Assembly: GCF_040412425.1 (NCBI RefSeq)
Contig: NC_089762.1
Coordinates: 23,653,391-23,717,390, forward strand
Length of the DNA stretch: 64,000 nt
Source of the DNA: Macrobrachium rosenbergii
Lineage: Eukaryota > Arthropoda > Malacostraca > Decapoda > Palaemonidae
Direction of reading: 5' to 3'
Part shown: in pieces, positions 38,860-51,900 of the stretch
Position numbering within the stretch: the first letter of the stretch is position 1
How the letters are laid out: every line of letters starts with the position of its first letter
Notes under the pieces: generated by a model
Databases searched by the model: none
Told to the model about the DNA's origin: nothing
Seen by the model: only the letters and a program-made list of their open reading frames with translations
Made by a program: the position numbers and the translations under genes

Positions 38860-39710
38860 GCCTCGATACCCGCATCATGAAGAAAGCAGGCATTCGATAT
38901 CATCCACAGGCTGTCCCATCCATGAGGAGGAACAACAACGCGCCTAATGACAGAGAAATTCGTGTGGCATGGGATCAGGAAGGACGTACGAGAATGGGCG
39001 AAGAACTGCACACCGTGCCAGACAAGTAAGATCACAAGGCACATGGAATCAGGCATCGGACACTTCCCTCAACCACGACAGTGTTTTGGGCACATCCACG
39101 AAGACGTTGTAAGACCTCTGCCGCAATCAGGGGACATCAGATACCTCCTGACAGTCATAGACTGTTCCACAAGATGGCCGGAAGCAACCCCAAGGGTAGA
39201 AATATCAACAAGCGCCAGACAGAGGCCCGGCATTCTTGTCGGAACTCTGGGTCTCCCTGGCACACCTGATGGGGACAACACTCCACAGTACAATGGCATA
39301 CAACACTGCAGCCAATGGTATGGTGGAAAGGACCCACCATTCATTGAAAGCAGCTCTGATGGTGCGTTGTATTGACGAATATTGAAAGGCGCAGCTGTCC
39401 TGGGTCCTGCTGGGTCTCTGCACCACACCGAGGGCAAATGGCGAGGAATCTCCCACAGAAAAAGTCTACGGCGAAGCATTGGCCATACCTGGAGAATTCT
39501 TCCCCATGGAGCCGGACAACCCGGATACACCCCTTCCAAGACTAAGAGAAATTGCAAAGAAGTTTGCTCCCTGCTGGAAAACTTTCACGGACAGGACCCA
39601 TAACTTCAGCCCAGAAGGCCTGAAAACCAGTACACACGTCTTCATGAGGAACGATGCCCACCGCCCACCCTTGACCAGACCATACAGAGGACCATACTGA
39701 GCCGTCAGTA
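38860..39710 (+). pseudogene. Retroelement integrase remnant
   Basis: H2C2 zinc-binding part: KFVWHGIRKDVREWAKNCTP with CTPC at 39007-39018. The core starts with GHIHEDVVRPLPQSGDIRYL and VIDCSTRWPEATP (39090-39195), then breaks into other frames. The C-terminal part reads MAIPGEFFPMEPDNPD, LKTSTHVFMRNDAHRPPL and RPYRGPY (39479-39700), the chromatin-proximal tail typical of this lineage. Confidence 0.85.
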
Positions 39711-40070
39711 AAACATCCAGGCCTACCTTGTCAACATCCATGGGTGGGAAGACTGGATATCTATCGACAGGTTAAAGCCAGCCTTCCTAATGGACAGCAG
39801 AACCGACAAGGAAACCGGCAGACGTCCCAGAATTCCTCCACAAAACAAGACCTCGGATGAACAGATCAGCATCCCAAAATGAGGCTGAGGACATCCCAAG
39901 GGCCGCACTAAGGATGTCATCCACCCGGCAACACTGCGGGACAACTCAGCAGTCAAAACCGCCCCACAACCGCAGATATCAAGAACTCGGGGTCGGCTCC
40001 TGCTCTCCAAGAAGATACCGTCATTAACATTCAACAGATCTTCCAATCATTATTTCATAATAATTGTCTT

Positions 40071-40080
40071 GGGGGGGAGT
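40071..40080 (+). other. Polypurine tract
   Basis: GGGGGGGAGT three bases before the 3' LTR, the expected plus-strand primer. Confidence 0.8.
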
Positions 40081-40083
40081 ACT

Positions 40084-40405
40084 TGTAAAGATGTCTTCTT
40101 TACCCATTAATTACGATCATGTATCGCATCTATCAACGCAGCAAGAATCTCATGTATACAGTATATTTGTATGTAGAATTTCCTGGCCTTTTCGCCAATA
40201 TATATTTTATCACTGTATGTATATTATGTCTCTTGTTATTGTTATTTAATTGACTGTTAACAAACACAAAATACTCTCACTCAGCATGCGGGTCACGGAG
40301 ACCTGGGGTCTGGCAACACGTTTCCGTCCACACGCTGCTATGTATACCTTATGCCCAGGAAATAAATCAATCAATACCCATTTCTGTCTTCTTTGACCTC
40401 ACAAC
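40084..40405 (+). repeat. 3' LTR (322 bp)
   Basis: Starts TGTAAAGATGTCTTCTTTAC directly after a polypurine tract. Contains the extra block between CATGTATCGC and CATGTATACA (40121-40160). Differs from the 5' LTR by many substitutions, so the insertion is not recent. Confidence 0.92.
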
Positions 40406-40636
40406 ACACTAAACATTCACTAACACTAACATGTACTAAACCTTCACTAAACCCTAAACACTCATTAAACATTCACTGAATACTCACATACAATAAACAT
40501 TCACTAACATTCAAAAAACATTCACTAAGCCCTAAACTAAACATTCACTACACACTTACTTATAAACATTCACTAAACACTTACTAAACATTCACTAAGC
40601 ACTTATTCACTAAACATTCACTCAGTAACATTAACG
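40406..40636. repeat. CACTAAAC-type array, right of LTR element
   Basis: Continuation of the array after the 3' LTR, ending at the TTAACGATAAAA flank. Confidence 0.92.
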
Positions 40637-40863
40637 ATAAAAAAAATTCACAATCGGGTTACCAGACCTTTAAAGATGGCTGCAAGGCTTTGCAGTACCG
40701 CTCTTGTGGAAGATCACTGAACTACATAGTACAGGTATAGAGATCGCAGCTCCAGGTATATACCCTCTATGGTATAATGCTGTATGAACCGCAGCCCATG
40801 AAACTCTCAGCCAGTGGTGGTGGCCTGTGTTGTTATGTTGCCAGAAGCACAATTACTGCTAAC

Positions 40864-41092
40864 TTTAACCTTAAATAAAATAAAAACTACTGAGGCTAGA
40901 GGGCTGCAATTTGGTATATATTTGATGATTGTACGGTGGATGATCAACATACCAATTTGCAGCCCTCTAGCCTCATTAGTTTTAAGATCCGAGGGTGGAC
41001 AGAAAAAGTGCGGACAGGAAAAGGTGCGGACAGAAAAAGTGCAGACGTACAGACAAAGCCAGCACAATAGTTTTCTACACAAAACTAAAAGG
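40864..41092. mobile_element. Fold-back MITE-like repeat
   Basis: Arms 40881-40917 and 40949-40983 are near-perfect inverted repeats (CTGAGGCTAGAGGGCTGCAA against TTGCAGCCCTCTAGCCTCAT). They are followed by three to four GTGCGGACAGRAAAAG units (40997-41045) and ACAAAGCCAGCACAATAGTT. I recall very similar units in shrimp sequences. Non-coding. Confidence 0.8.
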
Positions 41093-44000
41093 AGACTTAC
41101 AGTGAACAGCAACAGCAGTAATTGCAAGACACTCACCAAGGAGTTCAAAAGAGCAGTAATTAATGCACTTGTTTAAAACCCAAAGGTTCTAGACTATAAT
41201 AACAAAGGCAAAGCCACTACCAAGGCAAGGAAATGAAGGATCACATACAGGTTGAAACACTTAGAGATAGCAACAATCAATTAAGGAAAATCCAGAACTA
41301 GTCAAGTTCTGAGAAACAAAGTCAAGTCTTTTTAGACCAACAGACCCACATGGTATGAATATTTTCTGCCAACAGAGATGTAGCAGCCCAGATGTCCAAG
41401 TGGTGAGCTGGACTCTTCTTCTTCAGAGTTCATGCGCCTGAAGGCAATCATAAAGCGATGGGATTTAAGAGCCAAAACAGATGACATAACTCCAATAAAG
41501 TTACTGAAATTACACTAGTTGGAATATTACCAAACTGAATATGATTAGTGCAAATTTTATCAAACACTTGACCATGTTTTGATGCAGACCTTGCTTTTAG
41601 TACAGCAATCATCAGCTATTATGAGAAAAGTAACAAATAACTTAAAACTGAAGTTTCTCTTATGTAATGATTCAATAATGATTAAAGTGGCATTACAGTA
41701 AAACCATGTTTCCAAAAAACTTTTATTTTAATATATAGCAAATCAACAGACATGGTATCTCAAAATATGCTATATTAATTATAGTCTTAAAAATATACTA
41801 CTAAAATTTAATAAAATTTATTAAAGTAGTCTCATAAAAAAAAAAATCATATGGGAAGACTATACAGTACCTTTAATTCCTTGGCAGCACACCTTAAGGC
41901 ACCTTTTATGACAAGCTGTGCCACCAAATACAGTACAGTATGGACAAAAATAAAACAATCAGGAAGAATGTGAACTGTTAGATAAAAGAAGAATCAGTAA
42001 GTTCAGCTGTTACAGTACACACATGATTCTGAATACATTCATCCATATGTAGTCAAATGAATAACTTGTATATCATTTCCCAATAAAAATTAATACTAGT
42101 ATAACTACAACAAAGTTTTCCTTCCAACAAAGTGTAGGTAGGTTCCATATAAATATAATAAATCTTAATATTAGATAACACTGTGAAACAATTACAAGAC
42201 GAATATGCCGTATTATACATATCTGGAATAATTTTCAGTTAATGTTGTTATAATCTGTTCTATTTTATTATCTTTACAGTATAAAATCAGTGATGTATAA
42301 ACTTAAAGACTACTTACACAGCAACTCTTCCTTAAATTTCTCAAATATGATATATTGTATCTACTGTTACGAGAGTTCTTAAACTGTATATCAGACTGCT
42401 TCCGTAAAAATACATTCCATTATCATAGCCAAATTTTCCATTCATACAAAATCCCTGAACACCCAATTTCACCATTTAAGAAGAAAGATCAGCTGGCACT
42501 AGTGGGTTAGTGCATGCACACAAGGTCTCCAATGATCAAATAAATAACTTTGTGTGTATGTCAACGGGTCAACAGTACCCAGAATTTCACAAGCAATTAT
42601 AATTATTTCTAATTTTCTTTTCATTTCATTCACTCTTTTTAAATTACTACATAAGAGTACAGTAATCCCTCAATCATCTGCATTTCCCCTGTCCTAACTA
42701 CACCCTTGATAGCAACTTTATCAATGCAAATGCATACATATGTGTACTTAATCACAATCCAAGCCAAAAGTGTGAATAAAATCACACAGGTACAGATGGG
42801 TGTATGAAGTGAAGATCAAACTTTCCCAATGGAAGCACAAAAAATACATTTCCCCAGTCAGGCAAACTAGCTGAGCAATGTAGTTTTGCTGATTGGATCA
42901 AAGGTCAAAGAGAGTGTGTGCTGACTGACTCATTGAAGAGGAGGGACAGGGGTAAGAATGTGTGCCAATTGGCTTACTAATGAAGAGGGGGTGGGTGGGG
43001 GGAGAGAAAGGGGTAATCAAGTCTACAGGGCATGGGTGGAGGGAAATTCACAGAGTGAATCAGCCTGTCATGCAGGCTGTTCTGTCAACTGTAGTGACTC
43101 ACTTTTGCTCTACAGCATTACTGGTTCTGCACTAAGGAAGCTCTTGCTTTCATTAATATTACCAACAGGTCATCCAGTTGCCCCATCTTCTACATAAGAA
43201 CCACTTTCCAGTACATCTGGCATCATAGTTCCAATGCTCCGTCCCTTGCCCAACTCTTGCATCACGCCAGAGTTGGACATCTCACTCAGCCTCAGGATAA
43301 GCACTGATGGCATAACTCCTTTACCTCTTCCTACACCAATGATTGTTGACATAGGGTCACTTTGCAGTTTTGAAGGGGTGTAATACCTCTTCAGTACCAG
43401 TAGACTCATGGAACATGCCTTCACATAAGCACATCGATATGTCCCCTTTGGTAAGTGCTAGAATCACTCTCATAGATTACCATACTTAAAGATGTATGAT
43501 AGAGAGAGAGAGAGAGTGGTGAATGTTGTACAGTATGTTGTTTTACAATTATTACTCTCTGGTAGAGTGGACATCATGTACAATACAGTACTGTACAGTA
43601 CATATCGTAACTGGCTAAAGATATAACTGAACTATAACACAGGCACCGTAATTTACATAGAAAATGGTACCCATACATAACGTCCATAACAGGGGAGTCT
43701 AGCGAATGCAAAGTGCGGTAGCATTGCACTTATATGTGTACTTATCGTTCAATGGTACTGGTAATCTGGTCATGGTGTTTTTTTAATTTCCCTGTTACAC
43801 TTGTACATACACAGCATTCATTATATGTACATACACTGCATACAATACAATACCTTTGGAAGTCTTGTGTTTGATGATTGTTACATCATCATGAATAGGT
43901 AGTTTTGGTAGGCTACGCTACAGTGACAAACTTTTTGTATGACATTTTGCCTGGTAAGATGATATATTTTTGGTTGTTTTGTTTAATATACTTATAAAAA

Positions 44001-45738
44001 AATATGGATCATTCTCATTTCTTTGGATTCTTTACAATTGTTCAAGATAGCATGTATGAAAATAGTCTAACCATGGTTATGGTAGGATTTACAGGTAGCC
44101 ATATAGGCAGCATAACCTAGACTAACCTAGTCATTATTCCTTTGTTTGCATTTTGGATGTATTCACAACCCCCTTGGATGTAATGGTGGAAATCTTTCTT
44201 ATACTATGTGTTATATTAATTATTACACATTCATGGATAAGCCATGTTTACTTTGCCAATTCAAACAAAGTTTCTGAAATTTTCTGAAAGTACTTTTTTA
44301 TTTTTGTTCACCAACCCTATTTCTTCAATTCCTTGATTTCTAAAAGTTCTTAAAATTTTTGTAATAGGAGGAAGATGTTGACCTACAGGAAAAAGAGGAA
44401 GAGGAGCAGCACCAGATCACCAGCATTTCCCAACTGACTTGCCTTCCCTGTGGCTCATTTCTATGGATGAGTTACAATAGCAGCAGCAGATCATGACCAC
44501 TCATTCCCCCTGAAACAGGCATACCTGTAATGGGAACAGTGCAATATCAAGAACAGTACCAACAGTGGAGACAGCAGTTGAAGCTCACTACGACAAGAAT
44601 GAAGTGGCAGATAACTCTTTCATCCTGAAGGACGGCTAAAAAGCCTCCACTAACTCTGGTCTGAAAAACAGCTTGGGAGAGTTTGGCATAGCAAGAGATA
44701 GGGTGGTGGCACCAGGAGACTGCCTGATAAGCAAACAAGGGAAGCTCACCAACAAATCACCAGGTGTAACACTGGAGAAGTGGGAAGGATGACTAATGGT
44801 CCCACTGCAGTCCATTCAGTTCTTCAGAATGAATGGAAGTATATTATCTTCAACGAAACAGAAGACTTTTTACTCTTTTCTGTTTGCAGCTGAACTTATG
44901 CAACCTTCGCACTCTTTAGAAGGAAGATCCTTCAAGCAATCTTGGTCCTAAAAACAACACTCATAATACATGAAGATCAATATCAATACATTCCTAGGAC
45001 ACCTTCTAATTGAGTAAGGCTTTGATTAAGTCACCATTATAGGCTCAAGCACAGACATGCAAAAGAACACGTACACCAATGCACACACAAACAATAAAAA
45101 TTTCACCCAAGGTAAATACAAGACTGCAACCCAAAATGAGTACTGTAGAGCAGCAACATGTATACTTCACAGCAGCTCACGGAAAAGTGAGGGACTGGCC
45201 AGACAAGTGGCTGGGAGTCTCCAGCAATTGCCTATAACTAACAGCTAATGATCTGAACGACCAAACCAGCCAGTGCTTCAAATATTCATAAAAGATGAAG
45301 GCTTGTATACTTTGTAGGAACAAACACATTCAAAGGAAAGATTCAAAAGGCAGGCAGGAAGTGTATAAGCATGAGGTCATGTTAGGCAGTTTGTATAGAT
45401 TCATACACTACCCCTCTATCTGTCACAATACTTGAATTTTCCATTATAAGCCAAAGATTTAGTGGGAAATGTCTCACTCTTACAATGACTGTTGTTTTCA
45501 CAGCTACAACACAATATTTTTGTTAACAAATTACACCATATACTTTACTTATAAAAAATACAAAGACCTACTTGCTTTCCATTTTCAAACATAAATAAAA
45601 TGTCGCTGACTTTCCAGAACTTACTGATAACTAACATAATATACAAATTCTTACCAAAGGATAATATGTGCAAACATTTTTTTGTAAGACAAAAATCCTG
45701 CAATGCAGTGTAGCACTTACATGTATATCAGACTAGAT
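41093..45738. other. Intergenic stretch downstream of LHPP
   Basis: AT-rich, no recognisable gene. ORFs of 60-84 codons on either strand (for example 43424-43170 minus) lack family features. A short GA run (43501-43516) and many TACAGTAC/GTACTGTA strings occur. The LHPP 3' UTR must end somewhere in its right part. Confidence 0.45.
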
Positions 45739-45936
45739 CTATGCCTTCTTAGCTTTCTGAGCATTCACAATCATTTCAACTGCCTGAGCAAGATTATCAG
45801 CAATAAAATCTGGTTTTACCACTGGATGGTTTTCAAAAGCAGGGATGTATTTACCAGTTCGGACCAACACTCCACGCAGCCCACATTTCTGTGATCCACC
45901 TACATCTGACACTATGTCATCTCCAATCATCACTGC
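45739..45936 (-). CDS. LHPP: LHPP coding exon 5 (motif IV and C-terminus)
   Basis: Acceptor TTTTTCAG. It encodes AVMIGDDIVSDVGGSQKCG (motif IV acidic pair), then the VRTGKY and VKPDF segments and a Lys/Ala-rich end before the stop. The 3' UTR continues below 45739. I found no clear minus-strand AATAAA in the first 300 bases, so the poly(A) site is unplaced. Confidence 0.93.
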   Translation of the reverse strand, partial: AVMIGDDIVSDVGGSQKCGLRGVLVRTGKYIPAFENHPVVKPDFIADNLAQAVEMIVNAQKAKKA

Positions 45937-48900
45937 CTGAAAAAATTCATATTTTATATATCAATGTCTTACTGTAAAAGGTGATTATTCTTGATATTAA
46001 TGAACTTTGCAAAAGTTTAATTTTCAATTTTCATAAATAAACAGAATGCTTTTGTAACAATTAAGACACGTTAAACTTCATCACTGTCATCATCATAACT
46101 GTGATTATGTGAAGTTTTCCCTTTCAGGGGTTAGATGTGAAATGAGTCCTCTCCATTCTTCTTTCCCTTTCAGGGGTTAGATGTGAAATGAGTCCTCTCC
46201 ATTCTTCTTTATCCTTCACTCTTTGTACCTGAACTTCCATCAGGTGTAAGTCTTCATATATCCACCCACTCCATGATTTCCTGAGCCTTTGTCTGGCTAC
46301 TTCCATATTTACTGCTTTTCTAACCAACTGTCTGATCACATCCCATGGATATAAGGTCTTTTTTTCAGCCTTTTGATACTTCATCACTCCACTAATTCCT
46401 CAATGTTTCTGCAGCAATGGAACATTTATATTTATCAGAGGTCTAGTTGTCGTCCTCCATTTCACTCATGATGCAGCTTCTTTCTTCTTACTGCTCTCTC
46501 AACTTCTGTTGCACAATCCAATACGTCCCTATGGTAACAGAAATGCTCTACCTCTTCTATGACCTACCCATCTATCACAAGCATCCTTGAATCCCCTCTC
46601 TTTTCCACTGGCTTTGGTGATACATTTCTGGTAACCAAAACCTCTCACTCTATGTACATACTGTGATCCTGAGTACCTCCTGTGAGACCATCTATTACAT
46701 TCAGTAAACAGTACAGAGTTCATCCATAAAACTTTCCCACAACCACATGGCCTCATGATTGTAATTTTTCTTTTGCTTCCCTTCCAGTCTCCATAAGCTT
46801 TATTTAGCTTATGCCAATTTTCAGTCCTCTCTTCTCCATTCCATTCTTCCACCTTTTAAGCACTGCTACCATCTCTTCCTCAGACTCTGCTCTTTGCACT
46901 GGGTCATCTGTATAAAGAATCATCCAAGGCTTCCCTTGTCTGCATATACTTTAGTTTAAAGCAGCCAAATAAAGACTTCACACTTAAATTTCTCAACATT
47001 TTATCAAGATGCCAGGGTATTTTAATCTTACAGTTTAATCTTACAGAGCAATGTTAACCGTACAGATATTCTGCACAATATCAAGAACTCTTAAAATATT
47101 AAACTTATTGCCCAAAACATTTGAGGAAAGGAGGGCTATTGTTATTCAGACTTTGATGATGAAAGCTACGAACTTCAGTGCAACTATTACCCTTAGTTAC
47201 TTTCAGTGAGCATACAGGTACTGTTAACAGGCTAAAATACTCAGTAGGTAATCAAAATTTGGATCTTTCCTACATAGTGACCCCCAAGGGTTTTAACCTG
47301 GAATGTGTCCACCTTTGCAGCGCGTTTAGTAAAAGTGTGTTGGGGATTTCCATAAAAACAAACAAAAGACTATAAATATCATAACCCCAAGAATATTAGT
47401 CCTAGATAATAATGCCCCAAAACCCTTGGGGTCACTATCTAGGTAAGATCCCAACATTTTGACATTTAATGACAATCCAGTAATTGCTTTCACATTTCTT
47501 TAAATGTTCCTGGTAGTATTGGAGTCTCCCATACCGGTCAGCAAAATATCTTTGAAAACTCCTTTTGTTACTTCCATGAGGCACAGTATTTTATATTAAT
47601 AAAGAACATCACAATAGATTCAACACAAACACACTATACTGGTACCTTATCTGCGGTTATCCCCATATCTTTGAGTGCTGCACCAAAAAACTGTGGTGAT
47701 GGCTTCCCAACAATCTCACTTTTAATGTCACATGCAAATTCCAGAGCATTAGCAAATGCTCCAACATCAAGCTGCAACTTTCCCTTATGCTTGTAGTACT
47801 TCCTGAAAAATGAAAAGGAAAGTTTCTCAACAATGGGTCAAATAACTAATGTTTAATGCAGACCATGGCAAAAATCATCTTAAACCAGATGATGCATATC
47901 AGTAGTGTAAAACAAACTGTATTGTACCTCCAAGGATAAGTACGTACCATAATGATTTAAAATTTAATATTTTCAGCCTGCTAACTACAAAACTTACTAC
48001 AGAACCTACATTACCAAGTCTATTTAGGCAGTATTTGTGCCTAAATAGAAGCACTACATCCATTGTTGACGATAGAAAGAATTCATATGGACTATTTTTA
48101 TAAGATGTATTATATAATGTGGAGTTACTCACCCATATCCTAAAGAAAACAATACTGGTTTTTCCATTTCCATCAGTGTTGTAAAGGCCTTATTCACATT
48201 AGCAAATGAAAAACCTTCATCAGCATCACCCATTACTACACAAGTTGGTTTTCCTTTCATTAATGAAGAGAATTCTCCCTCAATCTGAAAGAAAAATTTA
48301 AGTAAAATATATTATCTGCATACAAACTTATCAGTTTACAAGTGCCATTTCCCCTGTCAGCAGTTTTCCAGGCACACAAAAAGAAGAAGAACCCTCACTT
48401 GGCCAGGTATTCCTCTGATCAGTGTCTCTGGTGGTAAGTGGTTGTCATGTCCTTCCCTGTGTTGTGCAAACTTATTACAAGCTTGCAAATGGTCAGAAAG
48501 TGATGGGTTTCAGCTAAAAATTATATTTTAGTTTAAAAGTCTCATTTGTTAAACCCTACTCCATCAGTTTACACACACCTGTGCAACTATCTAAGTGGTA
48601 AGGTCTTTTCATTATAGGAAAGAAAATTTAAGCTTGGGTGCTGAGGCAGGCGACCTGAGTGAACAGAGTCAGGAAATCTATCTTTGTACTGACAAGGTGT
48701 TTGAGGTCAGACTGGAACCTTGTACAGTAGTAGGGCCATCTCTGGTAAAAAATTAAAGTCATAAGCACCCAATCATTCATGTAAGGATCCTTTTCCAAGT
48801 GAACTGGCAAATCAAGATGAATCCCAACTTCAGTTGAGTCTTGCCTGTACACAAATGGTACTCAATAAAACTAATTAAAAACCCTTATGAAAGATATGAA

Positions 48901-51900
48901 AAACATAAAGAATTCTGGCTAAAATAAAATAAATAAATATATAAAACTCATGTTTCATAGATGAAAACAAAAATTATAATTAATTACAAGGGAGTGATCT
49001 TGAAGAAAAGTGGCTGAGAGAGCAAAGTTGGTGGAGGCAAGAGCGACCAATGGAGCAAATGGGAGAAACACCAATAACCCAACTAAGACATCAGATGAGA
49101 CAAGTTCCATTACTGAAATGTCATCCTATGATAACACCAAGGAAGACAGAGAACAACTAGACATCGAGGCTGCCTCAGAAGCATAAAATTGGCCAACATG
49201 TCTCTATTTACCTCTTTCTGCTCAGATAATGACTGCATTATACTAGAAACCACTCCTGAAAAACAGAAGAGGCAAATTCTGGAGTACAGATTTGATAACA
49301 GCAACATGCAACAAAGACAGTACTACATACAAGATAAATGACCCATCATCTTACCTAGCAAGCCTAGGCAACTGTATTTGGCATATTAAGTACAATTAAT
49401 ATGCAGTACAACAAATAACAAAAGTATTAAATTACACACTTATCCTTCAGACAGCTAAAAGTAAATACATAAATCCTGAAGACATTGCTGTTAGCACATA
49501 CTGAGAAATAATGATTGCAGATAGTGCAGTTGCTAGTGCAAGACACTAAATTAATCCTGCAGACAATGCCACCAGGCACATACACAAAATAATGATTGGG
49601 AGGACAGTAGAGCTCACTCATTCAAAAATTAAATAAATCCAAAGAACAATACCACAAGCAAACAATTAAATCCTGCAAGCAATACTGCTAGCAAAGAATA
49701 CTTAAATATTAATACAGTAAATCTATGGTTGTGCTGTTGCCTGAAATATACTAGTAATGCAAAATGGAAAGCAGACTAATTGATTGGAAAATTAAACTTA
49801 TACTAAAACACAAACAAAACCTGTAAAAACATCAGCATAATGAAGGCGTGCTGGTAACAGCTGTGACAAAAATTAACATCATAATTAAAACATTACTGAA
49901 AATACAGTACAGTATCTAAGCAAACATTTAATTATCCAGAAACTAAGTACAGTGCATGTATACAGTCAAAAACAATAGTTACTGCAATTTTAAGTGAAAG
50001 ATTAAATGAAAAACAATGCAGTGAAATAACTGTCTTACTGTTACCAAGACCAAGAAAGAAAGAGCTGACACAAAGTAGATGAAAGGTACTTAAAATTACT
50101 AAACTGAAACACTTCAATACGATGAAGAAATTGACCAACTGGTGAAACAAGAAAAAGCTAAAGTTCTTTCAGCACACTGGAAAATTATAAACAGTAAATA
50201 GTTTAAGAACACCACACCATGAAAATATTACATATGAAGATGAAGAATGAAAATGAAAGCAATCCAAAAACTGTACAGAACTGTTACCTGCTGCTCAAAT
50301 GACAGGCTCACTAGAAGTGTAACAGTTTCCCATAAGGGTTTTGAAGGACCAGGAGTGCATGCCCTAACCCACCAGGATATCAAGGAATGACTCTTTTCTT
50401 CTGGATTTTCAGCATCTGGGAATCTGTACAAACAAGCTACAGTAAAAGTAATGGGTTTATTATGAAAAATTTATTATTTATTTAGCTAATTTCAGCTGCA
50501 TCTAAATACACTTCTATAAACCCTTAGCTCTAATTTTTCTGCTTGTGGTGAATTTAAGTTCTACAATAAGGGAACTAACTTCATTACTCTACTGACTAGA
50601 ATGTAAACACTAAGCAAAGATCCTATCTGCACTCGGCATTTCTCTTCTGCAAAAAGTACCAAGATCAAGGCTACCAATAATGATATAATCCCTCCATATA
50701 ACTGCTCTTAGAGTTATTCTTACTGTCAAGAATACCCAATCACCTATTGCAATATACATACATAACAGTACAAGTCAGCATGTGCTACAGCTACAGCAAT
50801 AATCAAAATACTGTAACAGTACAAGTCAGTATGTGTTACAGCTAGAGCAATAATGTTGCTACAAACTACAGCACTGTACATCGAATATATTGCATAAATC
50901 ATTGACATATATGATCCAATAAAGTCATGGATGATAAAATTATAGTAAAAGAATTACAAACAAGAAACTTGCTACTGTAGATACTACCATTAACTACCTC
51001 ATGGTGCCAAGCTGATAAAGAGATTAATGAACAATTGCAACACTGAGAAAATAAAGACCTTGCTAAATTTCAATGCTTGTACATGAACATAAACATACTT
51101 ACATTAGGATGAACTAACAGGTGAGGAGAGAGTCCCCTTTCCTTAAGAAGAGAAACCACAGCTGGGACAGGGCTAAATATATCAGCTTCACAAACTTCAT
51201 AACCATGACTCTGCAGCTTCTTAACAACAGCGCTTCTGGTATCACAGGTTTCATTGGTGACCAAGCGTACCGGAATATGGGCTTCCTTCAGTCTGATAAA
51301 TATAAAATTTTTAATATAAAATTTTCTTCTTTTATTGCAAACCAGTCAGTTTATACATGCCTAATGCTGTGGTCAGCAGCTCCCAGATATACCCCACAGA
51401 ATACAAAATAATAAAAATTTCTCCAGTGGTCAGGTATACATCCAGGGACCCTAGGACCCCTGATGATGAATAAGTCATTATTGAGCATTGTGTAGACTCG
51501 CCTCAAGATGAGTGAAGCTGAGAGGAGACATTTTGTGCACACTGATTGGTTTTTATTAAAAGAAATCAACACTGTTACAAACTTAATTTTTTTAACACAA
51601 AGTCAATCAGTTTATATGCCACAGTAGTTACTTAGGAGGAAAAGCTTTTTGCCATGTATCAAAATTTTTTCCAGTGTAATAAGGTGAGAGGATTCCTGAG
51701 TAAGTATGATCAAGGAAATAGAAGTCCTTACAAATAACAAGAGTTATGAAATTGAACTGGATTCTTTCAAGCAAAGTCATGGTTTGTAATTTCATTAGTT
51801 TTTTTTAAAATAGAGCTGCTTAAAATTTAAGTTACATTCACCATTTTCCATATGTAGGTGCTAGTACCCAAGAAGACTACACTCCTGAAAGAAGGAAACA

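Larger units (their letters stand above)
35554..40405 (+). mobile_element. Degenerate Ty3/gypsy LTR retrotransposon, CsRn1-like
   Basis: Complete in layout: 5' LTR, primer-binding site, leader, gag, protease, RT, RNase H, integrase, polypurine tract, 3' LTR. The gag (VWF-type 'WFLRADVHFCVAKITDEETK'), the protease segment with AANGSPIRYYGT and LLGTDFLAQHGLLVDAGRKR, and a PBS resembling the tRNA-Trp 3' end all point to the CsRn1-like lineage. No env. Multiple stops and frameshifts in pol make it inactive. Flanks ACAA / ACAC are an imperfect 4-bp direct repeat. Confidence 0.9.
34386..40770. repeat. Composite repeat, copy B (carries the LTR element)
   Basis: Same ordered parts as 24716-26937: GCGATCTCCCT and GAAAGGTCTCGGTCCAGCTC, (ATT)n (34474-34625), TGACCCAATTTCACAGAG, CACTAAAC array (34773-35553 and 40406-40636), TTAACGATAAAAAAAATTC, CTTTAAAGATGGC and CTCCAGGTATATACCCTCTA. 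Without the inserted 4.85-kb retroelement, copy B is about 1.5 kb; its array is shorter. Confidence 0.88.

Noticed and set aside
39700..40070. Possible env or extra ORF before the 3' LTR
   Set aside because: No signal peptide, membrane segment or open frame of meaningful length; the CsRn1-like lineage lacks env.
43170..43424. 84-codon minus ORF downstream of LHPP
   Set aside because: No family resemblance. Continuation beyond both ends is full of stops.
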